Below are positions 26,349 to 34,741 of a DNA stretch of 38,012 nt, piece by piece. Numbering within the stretch: position 1 is the first letter of the stretch; each line of letters begins with the position of its first letter. Location: positions 1-38,012 of the forward strand of contig JAZDMK010000266.1 in the NCBI GenBank assembly GCA_043800975.1, read 5' to 3'. The translations under genes and the position numbers were made by a program. Below the pieces are notes generated by a model that was not told the DNA's origin, did no database searches, and saw nothing but the letters and a program-made list of their open reading frames with translations. This DNA comes from JAZDMK01 sp043800975 (GTDB taxonomy: Bacteria; Bacteroidota; Bacteroidia; Bacteroidales; JAHJDW01).

Positions 26349-27651
26349 AGCCTCTGTTGTTCACAATTTTCTTTCTGAAATATGGAGCAATTTCAGGCAT
26401 GCTACGAATGATGATTTTGAAAATTCTCCTGACACATCTGTTTCCAAAGAAAAACTGATTCAGCTATCGGATGAGCTTTTCCGAGATCCTGAACAAGGAA
26501 AATTATTTTCAAAAAGTGCGAAAATACTTTCCGACCGTTATGCCATGGTTCATCAATCAGGTCGTCTCGACTGGGGCGCCTGCGAGATTCTTGCTTATGC
26601 GTCTTTATTAAACGAAAACCATCCCGTACGCATCAGCGGACAGGACGTGCAACGCGGAACATTTTCACACCGACACGCTGTATTAAAATTTGAAGAATCT
26701 GAACAAGCTTACATTCCGCTTCAGCATTTGCCGGGCAATTCCGCTACCTTCTCCATTTACAATTCCCTGCTTTCAGAATACGGGGTGCTGGGTTTTGAAT
26801 ATGGCTATTCTTTGCTTCGTCCCAATGGACTTACGATATGGGAAGCCCAATTCGGCGATTTTGCCAATGGTGCGCAAATTATTTTCGATCAGTTTATCAG
26901 CAGTGCAGAAGAAAAATGGAACCAGATGAGCGGGCTGACAGTCCTGTTACCACACGGCTTCGAAGGGCAAGGGCCGGAGCATTCCAGTGCACGTATTGAA
27001 CGCTTTTTGGTTTTAAGTGCGGATAACAATATGCAAATCGTACAATGCAGTACACCGGCAAATTTCTTTCACGTACTACGCAGGCAAGTGTTTCAGCCCT
27101 TCCGTAAACCGCTGATTGTTTTCACTCCGAAAAGTTTGTTACGTCATCCGCTATGCACATCCTCACTCGAAGATCTTTCTACCAATGGTTTTCAGGAAGT
27201 GATTGATGACACATCTGCTTCCGATAAAACAACCCGTGTGCTTTTCTGCAGCGGTAAAATTTATTATGATTTATTGGAACAAAAAATAAAAGATAAAAAT
27301 AGGGATACAGCCATAGTTCGCATTGAACAACTGTATCCCTTTCCAGCAGCAAAGTTCGAAGCCTTGCTTCATAAATACAATCATTGCAGTGAAACAATCT
27401 GGGTGCAGGAAGAACCCGAGAATATGGGTGCATGGCCTTTCCTGTTACGCACATTAAAAAATACCAAAATAAAACTTATTGCACGGCCACCTTCTGGAAG
27501 TCCTGCCTGTGGATCCGGAAAGCTGCATCATGCACAAGAGGAAAAAATTATCGAACGTGCTTTTAAAAAATGTACCTGTGATGAAATTTGCACCGATTGC
27601 GATATGTTATGTATCGAAAAAAATGTTACCATTAAATCTGTTTCTTTATGA
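26338..27651 (+). CDS. sucA: 2-oxoglutarate dehydrogenase E1, C-terminal part (frame-shifted)
   Basis: About 437 codons in the +1 frame after the A9 run, carrying the C-terminal half of E1: GQDVQRGTFSHRHAVL (about residue 593 of the restored protein), LPHGFEGQGPEHSSARIERF (about 698) and the final domain (VWVQEEPENMGAWPFL). The open frame runs back to 26254, but that part overlaps the first fragment in another frame and has no E1 similarity. No start codon is found near the junction; the first in-frame ATG is well inside the domain (AMVHQSGR), so separate translation is unlikely. The stop overlaps the sucB start (ATGA), which suggests the downstream part is still normally translated and coupled. 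Confidence 0.88.
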   Translation, partial: KKIKASVVHNFLSEIWSNFRHATNDDFENSPDTSVSKEKLIQLSDELFRDPEQGKLFSKSAKILSDRYAMVHQSGRLDWGACEILAYASLLNENHPVRISGQDVQRGTFSHRHAVLKFEESEQAYIPLQHLPGNSATFSIYNSLLSEYGVLGFEYGYSLLRPNGLTIWEAQFGDFANGAQIIFDQFISSAEEKWNQMSGLTVLLPHGFEGQGPEHSSARIERFLVLSADNNMQIVQCSTPANFFHVLRRQVFQPFRKPLIVFTPKSLLRHPLCTSSLEDLSTNGFQEVIDDTSASDKTTRVLFCSGKIYYDLLEQKIKDKNRDTAIVRIEQLYPFPAAKFEALLHKYNHCSETIWVQEEPENMGAWPFLLRTLKNTKIKLIARPPSGSPACGSGKLHHAQEEKIIERAFKKCTCDEICTDCDMLCIEKNVTIKSVSL

Positions 27652-28817
27652 TTATTGAAATACTTGTTCCTGCTCCCGGTGAATCTATCACTGAAGTTCA
27701 GATTGCATCCTGGCTTTGCGAAGACGGGACGATCGTAGATCAGGATCAGGAAATCGTGGAAGTTGATTCCGACAAAGCAACACTTACACTTACTGCACCC
27801 GATGCCGGGAAAATAAGCATCGTTGTTCAGGAAGGGGAAACTGCTTCGGTGGGTTCGCTGATTGCTACTATTGACACCGATTACGAAGAGTCGGGTGAAG
27901 AAGAAAAAGCAGAAAAGAAAAAGAAAAAAGAAGGTGCGAATAAAAATACTGATACTGCAAAACCCATTTCAAATCTGCATGCAACACCGCTTGCAAAGAG
28001 TATTATCAGTGAAAGAAAAATGGATATCGCAACTTTATCAAAAACATTCGGCGATAAGAAAATTCATATTTCTGATTTATCACAAACTGCGGAAACATCT
28101 TCACATAAAGATCCACAGCGAGCTGAAGAAAGAAAAAAGATGAGTATGCTGCGGAAGAAATTATCAGAACGTTTGGTTTCAATAAAAAATGAAACCGCGA
28201 TGCTGACTTCTTTCAATGAAATAAATTTAGAATCATTGATCACGCTTCGTAAAAAACACAGTGAAGCTGCAGAGAAAAAATATGGCTTTGCACCCGGCTA
28301 TGTGGCTTGGTTTGCTTATGCAGTATGCAGGGCGCTGAAAGAATTTCCGGTAGTCAATGCGCGCATTGATGGTGAAGAAATTGTATCTCCTTCTTACATG
28401 GATATTGGTATAGCAGTAAGCACACCGCGCGGGCTTATGGTTCCAGTATTAAAAAATGCACACGAAAAAACAGTCCCCGAACTGGAACAGCTAATTCGCA
28501 CCCTTGCTGAAAAAGCACGCAACGGAAAAATCACGCCGGACGAAATGAGCGGTGGTACTTTCAGCATTACCAATGGCGGCGTTTTTGGCTCGATGATGTC
28601 AACACCCATTCTGAATCCTCCGCAAAGTGGCATTTTAGGCATGCATAAAATCATGGAACGCCCCATTGCAGTAAATGGAAAAGTTGAAATCAAACCCATG
28701 ATGTATGTAGCGCTTTCCTACGATCATCGCCTGATTGACGGACGCGAGAGTGTTGGATTCTTAATCAAAGTGAAAGAAATTCTTGAGAATCCGGATGAAA
28801 CTCTTTTTGTTGAATAA
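27648..28817 (+). CDS. sucB: 2-oxoglutarate dehydrogenase E2, dihydrolipoyl succinyltransferase
   Basis: A 389-aa E2 subunit forming the core of the 2-oxoglutarate dehydrogenase complex. The lipoyl domain (1-80) has the lipoylated Lys43 in EVDSDKATLT. A charged Glu/Lys linker follows, then a peripheral subunit-binding domain (about 110-145, ATPLAKSIISERKMDI) and the catalytic acyltransferase domain (about 170-389) with GGTFSITNGGVFGS and the active-site SYDHRLIDG (His360, Asp364). Its ATG overlaps the sucA stop by 4 bp (ATGA). The E3 subunit is not in this window. The short linker between lipoyl and binding domains resembles other single-lipoyl SucB proteins. Confidence 0.95.
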   Translation: MIIEILVPAPGESITEVQIASWLCEDGTIVDQDQEIVEVDSDKATLTLTAPDAGKISIVVQEGETASVGSLIATIDTDYEESGEEEKAEKKKKKEGANKNTDTAKPISNLHATPLAKSIISERKMDIATLSKTFGDKKIHISDLSQTAETSSHKDPQRAEERKKMSMLRKKLSERLVSIKNETAMLTSFNEINLESLITLRKKHSEAAEKKYGFAPGYVAWFAYAVCRALKEFPVVNARIDGEEIVSPSYMDIGIAVSTPRGLMVPVLKNAHEKTVPELEQLIRTLAEKARNGKITPDEMSGGTFSITNGGVFGSMMSTPILNPPQSGILGMHKIMERPIAVNGKVEIKPMMYVALSYDHRLIDGRESVGFLIKVKEILENPDETLFVE

Positions 28818-28863
28818 ACAATTTATAATTTCAACTTTATCTGAAAAAGTTAGATGCTCCGCA

Positions 28864-28885
28864 CCTGCAGACTTAGTCCGGCAGG
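28864..28885. repeat. Imperfect hairpin in sucB downstream gap
   Basis: CCTGC (28864-28868) pairs with GCAGG (28881-28885), and GAC (28870-28872) with GTC (28876-28878). It lies in the 147-bp gap between the convergent genes sucB and the outer-membrane protein. It lacks a T-run, so its role as terminator is doubtful. Confidence 0.4.
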
Positions 28886-28964
28886 AACGTCGAAATTTGA
28901 AACCAATGAATTTTCGCTTTCATTTCCTTATTAACCTATTAACTAAATTACTAAATAACTAAAT

Positions 28965-31900
28965 TTAAAAAAACGCACGTATTGCAGCATTTCCGGTATG
29001 CACAGCCGGTGTGCCTGAGGGCTTGCGACCTTCATAACTTAAAATCAACTGCAATGCTTTTGAAAGATTTTGTTGGTAAGATAAAGTCCATGTTATGTTC
29101 TGCCCAATTTTTAATCCTTCCAGCATTTCGAATGCCAGCGAAGTATTCTCAGCACTATTGTATGAAATAATGTAGTATCCTGATTTGAATGAAAGGTTTC
29201 CTTTTTTCTTAAAGTTGTTTCGAATTTCAAGTGAAGTATTCCTTACAAATGCTTTTTCAGTTGCATCCGTATTTATTTTCTCTGTATACCTAAATGAGCC
29301 GGATATGCGAAAAGTAGAACTGGGTTGAAACGTAAGAGAAGGTTCACACTCACGGTAATCAACTTTATAGTCTTTTGTTTTCATGTAATCCGAGCGCGAT
29401 TGCCGGGTTCCTATCTGTACAAATGTTCCTAACTGAAAACGTCTGATAATATTCCAGCGCACTCGAAGACCGCTCTGCTCCTGCGATCGCTGATCAAAGC
29501 CATTTATCATCAACATCTTATTCATGTTGTTGTTTTTCGTTAATTCCAATCCAAACTTAGCACTGTTGCGATTAAAAAACAACGAACTCCGCCACGATGA
29601 ATTCAGCGACAGCAAAGATGTATCACTGATATTTGATAAAAAGGGATTGGCAAAAGAGGCAGGATCATCCAACGTGGTTTTGCGCTCGGCATGATAAATA
29701 TTTTGTGTTGAAAAACGCGAGAAGAATTTAAGTAACCCTTTTTTATCTTTCCACAACACATATGGATTCAGGTTGAGCGCTTCGTTGAACTGAGCTGAAA
29801 AACTCTTTATATATTCATCGGTAGGTGTGAAAACACGAATGTAATTTGCCTGATCGCTGAATGCAGCCACTTCGAATTCATTTAATTCCGGAACGCCGTT
29901 TAGGTTGTAATCCGTCCATGAATAGATTCCCTGCCCTGTCGGAACTTTTACATAATAAAATTCCTTTTTTACTTCAAGCCCTGAACCCAGCTGATAATAG
30001 GTAGCCGAAGTAAAGCAGTTTTTAAAAAGACGCAGGTTGTATTCAAACCGACCAAGTGTAGTTTCTTCTCTTTGCTGCGTTGTCAGAGCCGAATCGCTGA
30101 TCATGAGGTTGCGGTATGAAGCTCGGAATGAAATGCTCTGCACCTTACTTTTCATTAAAGAAAAACGTAAAGAATAATTATCTGCAATGGTGGATCGCTT
30201 GAGGTATCCAGCCCAGGGCGTGTAATCGCTGCGATTTTTATAACTCAGCTCAAAAAATGTACTGGATGAATCTGCACTGCTGACAAATGTTTCATACTCA
30301 TAAAACGAAAAGCTTCCTGCCAGTAATGATGCCGTGTCAAGCAACATAAACTGGTTATGCTCGAACATATTTTTAACGCCAAAAACAAAATACGGTGTCT
30401 TGCAGGCAGCAGTAGCTTTCTGTCGAATATAGCGGGTTTGGTAATCGGTTGTTTCCGATGAAAGAAGACTTCCATCCGCTGAAAATAAAAATCTTTTTCC
30501 ATTGGCTGTAGTTGCCAGCGAACCACGAACTGCCTTTTGATCTTCTCCTTTAAAAAATGATCCCGCTTCAGCACGTACCAAAAAAGCTTTGTTATCTGAA
30601 AGCAATAATATTAAAGAAGAAAGATTTTCATAATTTTTTTCTTTGCTATTCACAATATTCCAGTCACGATCAAATTCAACATCACGGTATTTTTCGATTG
30701 GAATAAAATACAAATTTTTAAATTCGTGAAGTGCCGTGCTGGTCAGTGTCCACGATTTTTTTGAGGAAGGAAACAGTTTGCTTTTTTGTTCAAAGAAAGC
30801 CTTGACTGCAATCCCTGCATTATCTTTATCATCAATCGTTGAAAAAAGATTCTGATCGTTTGTACTCACTGCAAATTCATAGCCGGTTCGCGTATTTTTT
30901 GACGGCTTATATTCGAACGATGTTGTAAACATTTGCTGGCGCTTGGGTGTGATCAGCAATATCACAGGCTCATAGCCACCTTGCGGAAGACCACCAAGGG
31001 GCGCTACCCATTTAAAAACTTTACCGTTCACACTGGCCAGATCCTGCACATAATTTCCTTTTCCTTCACCCACGTATGAGAAGCCCAGCCTATAGTGCGC
31101 GCTGTCGGGACTGTTTGAATAAATGTAAATGGAATCATAATAAACACTGCTCACGGTAGTATCTGCCAGTTTATACAAAACCTGATCAGCCTGGAAAGCT
31201 ACACTATCCACATTCGGATAAAATGCAGATAAAGTCTGATCCCCGATTGAAGAAAGATAGGCTTCTTTTTCATCGGTCATATCCTGCATCACAGGTTGGT
31301 TGCGGGCGTCCTGCTCGCTGAAAAAATTAAACGATGCTTTAATTTTCCCTTGCGTAATTTCACTTCCCCCATAAAAAAGCGATCGTGTATAATTTTTATC
31401 AGAATACTGAAAGTCGATCACGATTCGGCTGTCCTTCGTAATTCTGCGATTGGGCGTGAATGTTACTTCTGCTGTATTATAATCAATCGTGTAATCGTTT
31501 TCCTGCCCGCGTTTCACTATGGCGCCATCTACATAAATATTTTCGGTACCCGATAGAACAATAATAAAAAGTTCGTTGTTTGCGCCTTTCAACTTATAAG
31601 GCCCCTGGTTTCCTTCTACACCGCTGATTGTATTCCTTGCGAACCTTCCTTTAGAAACAGCTGCTGCCACCGATGAATTCGTATAATTATTTTTAAACTT
31701 CACACTGTCCTTCGGATTTCCTTTTGTTAATGCAGTAAAGCGAATGCCCTGCGCCTTTTTATAAAAATTCATGAAATAGGAATTCGGGCGTTTCAGTTCA
31801 AAATCACCGGCAGTCAAGGCATACCCGTCTTTGGAAAGTTGGATAAATACTTTGTCGAACTCCTGTATCTGTTGTGTTGTTCCGTCAGGTTGCACAGGAA

Positions 31901-32468
31901 TATTATTGTCGGAAATTGCCGCCAGTATTTCAACATCATTATTAAGTTTTCCCGACATCTGAAGGTTTAAAGCAGAATTCACAACCACATCCTGATTGTT
32001 TCCGAAAGAAATTCCGCGCATAATACTTCCGCTTTTATTCAGACCTTCAAATGCCATCGGGTCATTGGCTGGCTTTTGCGAAGGCGTGAAGACAAATGGA
32101 TTTATCATTCCTTTGTTATCAGGTCTTATTAGCCGAACATCTTTATGAAAATATTTTTTTGAAAAGTCAATCGGGAATGCCTGATAGGACGCATTTGCAA
32201 CTAAATTTTTTGAAGAATTTGTTTTCTTAAGAATAATAAGGCTTCTGTAAAAATCAATCTTAAACAGAGAAGTGTCAATGCTTTTTCCTGTCGTATCTGT
32301 CAGAACCAAAGAACCGGGAATAATACTCAGTGTATCGATCCGAACCGTATCGCTGGTAAATACAACCCGCTTGTTGCGCTCTGCCTGAAACACCTGTCCC
32401 TTCACGCATACAGGAGCAAGCCCGGCAACGAGAAACAAAAAGATCAGTATGATTCGGTAATGACGCAT
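28965..32468 (-). CDS. Large outer-membrane beta-barrel-like protein, SprA-like segment
   Basis: A 1167-aa exported protein (signal MRHYRIILIFLFLVAGLAP...VKGQ). About residues 140-215 contain GSIMRGISFGNNQDVVVNS, LQMSGKLNNDVEILAAISD, NNIPVQPDG and EFDKVFIQLS, which strongly recalls the motif region of SprA, the type IX translocon (comparison from memory). A segment near 300-360 (IYVDGAIVKRGQENDYTIDY, then VTFTPNRRITKDSRIVIDF) follows. The rest is a long series of alternating beta strands and the chain ends ..IRAFF with a terminal Phe, as in outer-membrane barrels. SprA is about twice as long, so this is a shorter relative or a separate Bacteroidota family, not SprA itself. It is a single gene convergent with sucB; TACCTTAG on its strand, 18 bp upstream of its ATG, is a possible weak promoter. 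Confidence 0.6.
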   Translation of the reverse strand: MRHYRIILIFLFLVAGLAPVCVKGQVFQAERNKRVVFTSDTVRIDTLSIIPGSLVLTDTTGKSIDTSLFKIDFYRSLIILKKTNSSKNLVANASYQAFPIDFSKKYFHKDVRLIRPDNKGMINPFVFTPSQKPANDPMAFEGLNKSGSIMRGISFGNNQDVVVNSALNLQMSGKLNNDVEILAAISDNNIPVQPDGTTQQIQEFDKVFIQLSKDGYALTAGDFELKRPNSYFMNFYKKAQGIRFTALTKGNPKDSVKFKNNYTNSSVAAAVSKGRFARNTISGVEGNQGPYKLKGANNELFIIVLSGTENIYVDGAIVKRGQENDYTIDYNTAEVTFTPNRRITKDSRIVIDFQYSDKNYTRSLFYGGSEITQGKIKASFNFFSEQDARNQPVMQDMTDEKEAYLSSIGDQTLSAFYPNVDSVAFQADQVLYKLADTTVSSVYYDSIYIYSNSPDSAHYRLGFSYVGEGKGNYVQDLASVNGKVFKWVAPLGGLPQGGYEPVILLITPKRQQMFTTSFEYKPSKNTRTGYEFAVSTNDQNLFSTIDDKDNAGIAVKAFFEQKSKLFPSSKKSWTLTSTALHEFKNLYFIPIEKYRDVEFDRDWNIVNSKEKNYENLSSLILLLSDNKAFLVRAEAGSFFKGEDQKAVRGSLATTANGKRFLFSADGSLLSSETTDYQTRYIRQKATAACKTPYFVFGVKNMFEHNQFMLLDTASLLAGSFSFYEYETFVSSADSSSTFFELSYKNRSDYTPWAGYLKRSTIADNYSLRFSLMKSKVQSISFRASYRNLMISDSALTTQQREETTLGRFEYNLRLFKNCFTSATYYQLGSGLEVKKEFYYVKVPTGQGIYSWTDYNLNGVPELNEFEVAAFSDQANYIRVFTPTDEYIKSFSAQFNEALNLNPYVLWKDKKGLLKFFSRFSTQNIYHAERKTTLDDPASFANPFLSNISDTSLLSLNSSWRSSLFFNRNSAKFGLELTKNNNMNKMLMINGFDQRSQEQSGLRVRWNIIRRFQLGTFVQIGTRQSRSDYMKTKDYKVDYRECEPSLTFQPSSTFRISGSFRYTEKINTDATEKAFVRNTSLEIRNNFKKKGNLSFKSGYYIISYNSAENTSLAFEMLEGLKIGQNITWTLSYQQNLSKALQLILSYEGRKPSGTPAVHTGNAAIRAFF

Positions 32469-32546
32469 GTAGTTCTTTGATAAAGCTAAGGTATTAAAAT
32501 ATTATAAGAGAAATAAAATTGAAATACAGGTTCTATTGTGGATTTT

Positions 32547-32573
32547 GGATTGCGGATTTCGGATTGCGGATTT
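32547..32573 (+). repeat. Tandem GGATTGCGGATTT repeat
   Basis: Two head-to-tail units of about 14 bp, GGATTGCGGATTTC followed by GGATTGCGGATTT, preceded by a degenerate GGATTTT half unit. Confidence 0.7.
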
Positions 32574-32605
32574 TTTCACTTCATTGTTAATTATCAAATG
32601 TGTTC

Positions 32606-32651
32606 ATGCTCGCTTTTCTTGGTTGTGGATTTTGAATACGAGCATTTTTTT
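32606..32651 (+). terminator. Possible weak terminator-like inverted repeat
   Basis: ATGCTCG (32606-32612) is complementary to CGAGCAT (32639-32645) with a 26-nt spacer, and T's follow. No gene is transcribed into it from the left on the plus strand, so a biological role as terminator is uncertain. Confidence 0.25.
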
Positions 32652-32826
32652 GATTTTAATTTTTCATTACAATTCATTTTAAACTTTTCTATGTGCCCTA
32701 TGTTGCATTTTCTATTGTGGACTATGTGTTAGAAATGATGACAATCTCTGCTATAGAAACGCAGAGTCACAGAAATTCACAGAAGATTTAGACCGAAGTC
32801 ATAATGATTTACAAATTTCAAAAGAG

Positions 32827-32867
32827 CTTTGCGTTCTTCGCGAATACTTTTCTTTGCGTTCTTCGCG
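32827..32867 (+). repeat. 16-bp direct repeat CTTTGCGTTCTTCGCG x2
   Basis: Identical copies at 32827-32842 and 32852-32867 with a 25-bp period. This is a repeat type often seen between genes in Bacteroidota (from memory). Confidence 0.75.
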
Positions 32868-32907
32868 GTTAAAACTTCTCAATTTCATTTTATGTAACAA
32901 CCTTTCC

Positions 32908-32915
32908 TATATTTG
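32908..32915 (+). promoter_or_regulatory. Bacteroidota -7 element TATATTTG (xth)
   Basis: TATATTTG matches TAnnTTTG and is 26 bp ahead of the xth ATG at 32942. The -33 region is not a clear match. Confidence 0.55.
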
Positions 32916-32941
32916 TAATTAGACTCACATAACGAAGAATT

Positions 32942-33709
32942 ATGAAAAAAATTATCACCTATAATGTCAATGGTATTCGCGCAGCCATGAATAAAAACCT
33001 TATCTCATGGCTCAAAGCAGTTAATGCCGACATTGTATGTTTTCAGGAAATAAAGGCACTTCCGGAACAATTCGACACATCAGAATTTGAAAATCTGGGA
33101 TATCATTGTTACTGGTATCCTGCGGAGAAAAAGGGATACAGCGGTGTTGCGCTGCTTACAAGAATTCATCCCGACAATGTAGTTTGTGGAATCGGCATTG
33201 AGAAATATGATTTGGAAGGACGCATGATAAGGGCTGATTTTGGTGATGTTTCCGTGTTCAGTGTGTATCATCCATCTGGGACATCAGGAGAGGAAAGACA
33301 AGCCTTTAAAATGAAATGGCTGGATGACTTTCAGACATATATGCACGAACTGCGTAAAACCCGCCCCAATCTTATCATTAGCGGTGATTATAATATTTGT
33401 CACCGTGCAATTGATATTCATGACCCCATCCGCAATGCCAATTCATCAGGGTTTCTGCCGGAAGAACGCGCGTGGATCGATGGATTTATTAAGAGCGGAT
33501 TCATTGATACGTTCCGATCCTTCAACGACCAGCCGAAGCATTACAGCTGGTGGAGCTACCGGGCACGTGCCCGCGAAAAAAATCTGGGCTGGCGCATCGA
33601 TTATCATATGGCTTCTTTGCCATTGGAAAATAGTTTAGTGCGGGCCGCGATTCTTCCCGAAGCAATGCATTCAGACCATTGCCCGGTATTGGTGGAAGTG
33701 GATTTCTGA
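32942..33709 (+). CDS. xth: Exodeoxyribonuclease III
   Basis: A 255-aa AP endonuclease / 3'-5' exonuclease of the EEP (exonuclease-endonuclease-phosphatase) fold, acting in base-excision repair. Catalytic residues are all visible: Asn8 (TYNVNGIR), the metal ligand Glu36 (CFQEIKAL), Asp149 and Asn151 (SGDYNI), Asp220 (WRIDYHM) and the Asp245-His246 pair (SDHCPV). Length and motifs match the Bacteroidota ExoIII type, including YHPSGTSGEERQ. The gene has its own promoter element. Its stop is only 2 bp from the stop of the convergent gene at 33712. Confidence 0.96.
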   Translation: MKKIITYNVNGIRAAMNKNLISWLKAVNADIVCFQEIKALPEQFDTSEFENLGYHCYWYPAEKKGYSGVALLTRIHPDNVVCGIGIEKYDLEGRMIRADFGDVSVFSVYHPSGTSGEERQAFKMKWLDDFQTYMHELRKTRPNLIISGDYNICHRAIDIHDPIRNANSSGFLPEERAWIDGFIKSGFIDTFRSFNDQPKHYSWWSYRARAREKNLGWRIDYHMASLPLENSLVRAAILPEAMHSDHCPVLVEVDF

Positions 33710-33711
33710 AA

Positions 33712-34656
33712 TTACTTTTTTGGCAGATTTTTCTTGATAGGTTCTTTCTGCGGAATCGGAACAAACCCAACTACATTGGGTAGCGGATACAGGCGGTTGT
33801 ATGTATCTTCTTCGTGCACATCACTCACCCAACTACCCATACGCACTAAATTATAATCTTTGTAATCGAGGAAGATCCCCGCTTCCGGTCCGCCTTCCAG
33901 ATAAATTGCATTTTTAATATTAAGCGGCATAGCCAGCATCATTCTGATAAAATCGTTGGGCGAATAGGGTGAGCGTGTAAAAAGAATCAATGCATTTCCT
34001 TGTTTATCCTGTGCCAGTACAACCATGCTGCACTTCAGGCGGGGATTGGCATTCCATCCTATCGGTTGCTGATTGCAATCAATCATTCGCATACCCTGAA
34101 AACATGAGCTGTATTTATATTTCAATGTTGACCATGGCTTGCAGTCTTCATCCGCAATCTGAAATTCGGGCACATTCATATCTGTGCGGTTGAATGCCAC
34201 CATCGCCTTGTATTTCGGATTCATGCGATAATTGTTTACATGACCGTAATTTTTCATAAAGCCCATGCTGCTGCTTTTATTACCCATGTTAAACATACCT
34301 GCATTAAAAGCGCCCGCCATTCCAAATTCCTCGCACCATTCCTGAAGACTACGACGTTTTTTCCCATGCTGGGAAGCACACATCATCTGAAAACGAAAAT
34401 ATTTCGGATCAATTTTTACAATCGTAATAATCGAATTATTAACAGGCGATTTGATCGGTGCTTCTGCTTCAGCTACCCACAATCCATCCGCAATGCGGTC
34501 GTATACGACAGGCTTAATTACAAAAACGGTATCCTTGGGAGAAGCTACTTTAATTTCATTTGAAGAAAACATGGGTGTCAACATAAATGTCGCACCCGTT
34601 ATCATGAATAAAGAAACCAATATCAGTAAAGCGTTTCGCAAATTATTTCTTTTCAT
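33712..34656 (-). CDS. NAGPA/DUF2233-type phosphodiester glycosidase family protein
   Basis: A 314-aa exported or membrane-anchored protein with one N-terminal hydrophobic segment (NALLILVSLFMITGATFML). The fold signatures are AGAFNAGMFNMGNKSSSMGF (about residues 113-132) and YLEGGPEAGIF (from residue 252), which corresponds to the usual DGGGSS-like loop of the NAGPA (phosphodiester glycosidase) family. The Asp and the last Ser residues of that loop are replaced here (EGGPEAG), so the activity may differ or be lost. The substrate is unknown; family members remove sugar phosphodiester caps. It converges on xth. A TATCTTTG element sits one base ahead of its ATG. Confidence 0.78.
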   Translation of the reverse strand: MKRNNLRNALLILVSLFMITGATFMLTPMFSSNEIKVASPKDTVFVIKPVVYDRIADGLWVAEAEAPIKSPVNNSIITIVKIDPKYFRFQMMCASQHGKKRRSLQEWCEEFGMAGAFNAGMFNMGNKSSSMGFMKNYGHVNNYRMNPKYKAMVAFNRTDMNVPEFQIADEDCKPWSTLKYKYSSCFQGMRMIDCNQQPIGWNANPRLKCSMVVLAQDKQGNALILFTRSPYSPNDFIRMMLAMPLNIKNAIYLEGGPEAGIFLDYKDYNLVRMGSWVSDVHEEDTYNRLYPLPNVVGFVPIPQKEPIKKNLPKK

Positions 34657-34657
34657 G

Positions 34658-34665
34658 CAAAGATA
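34658..34665 (-). promoter_or_regulatory. Bacteroidota -7 element TATCTTTG, possible leaderless start
   Basis: On the minus strand TATCTTTG is followed by C and then the ATG at 34656. If used, transcription would begin at or just inside the start codon, giving a leaderless message or pointing to a later translation start. Confidence 0.4.
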
Positions 34666-34682
34666 GAAAATTCATCCGTGTT

Positions 34683-34718
34683 AAAATGAAAAAGCCGTAA
34701 ACGCAATGTTTACGGCTT
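34683..34718 (-). terminator. Rho-independent terminator of the duplicated-domain lipoprotein
   Basis: On the minus strand AAGCCGTAAAC and GTTTACGGCTT form a perfect 11-bp stem with a 5-nt loop (34692-34718), followed by TTTTCATTTT. It is 23 bp after the stop at 34742. Confidence 0.9.
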
Positions 34719-34741
34719 ATCTAGAATATCTTAAGTAATGG

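Larger units (their letters stand above)
32469..32941. other. Intergenic region, third repeat-rich gap
   Basis: This 473-bp gap between divergent genes has no convincing gene. It contains a 14-bp tandem repeat (32547-32573), a wide inverted repeat followed by T's (32606-32651), short CTATGTG/CACAGA-type repeats (32688-32785), a 16-bp direct repeat (32827-32867) and the likely xth promoter. Confidence 0.65.

Noticed and set aside
32606..32651. Strong terminator
   Set aside because: The stem is only 7 bp with a 26-nt spacer and no gene points into it, so it is listed only as a weak possibility.
32538..32732. 64-aa open frame between the SprA-like gene and xth
   Set aside because: It reads through the GGATTGCGG tandem repeat and other AT-rich repeats and looks random.
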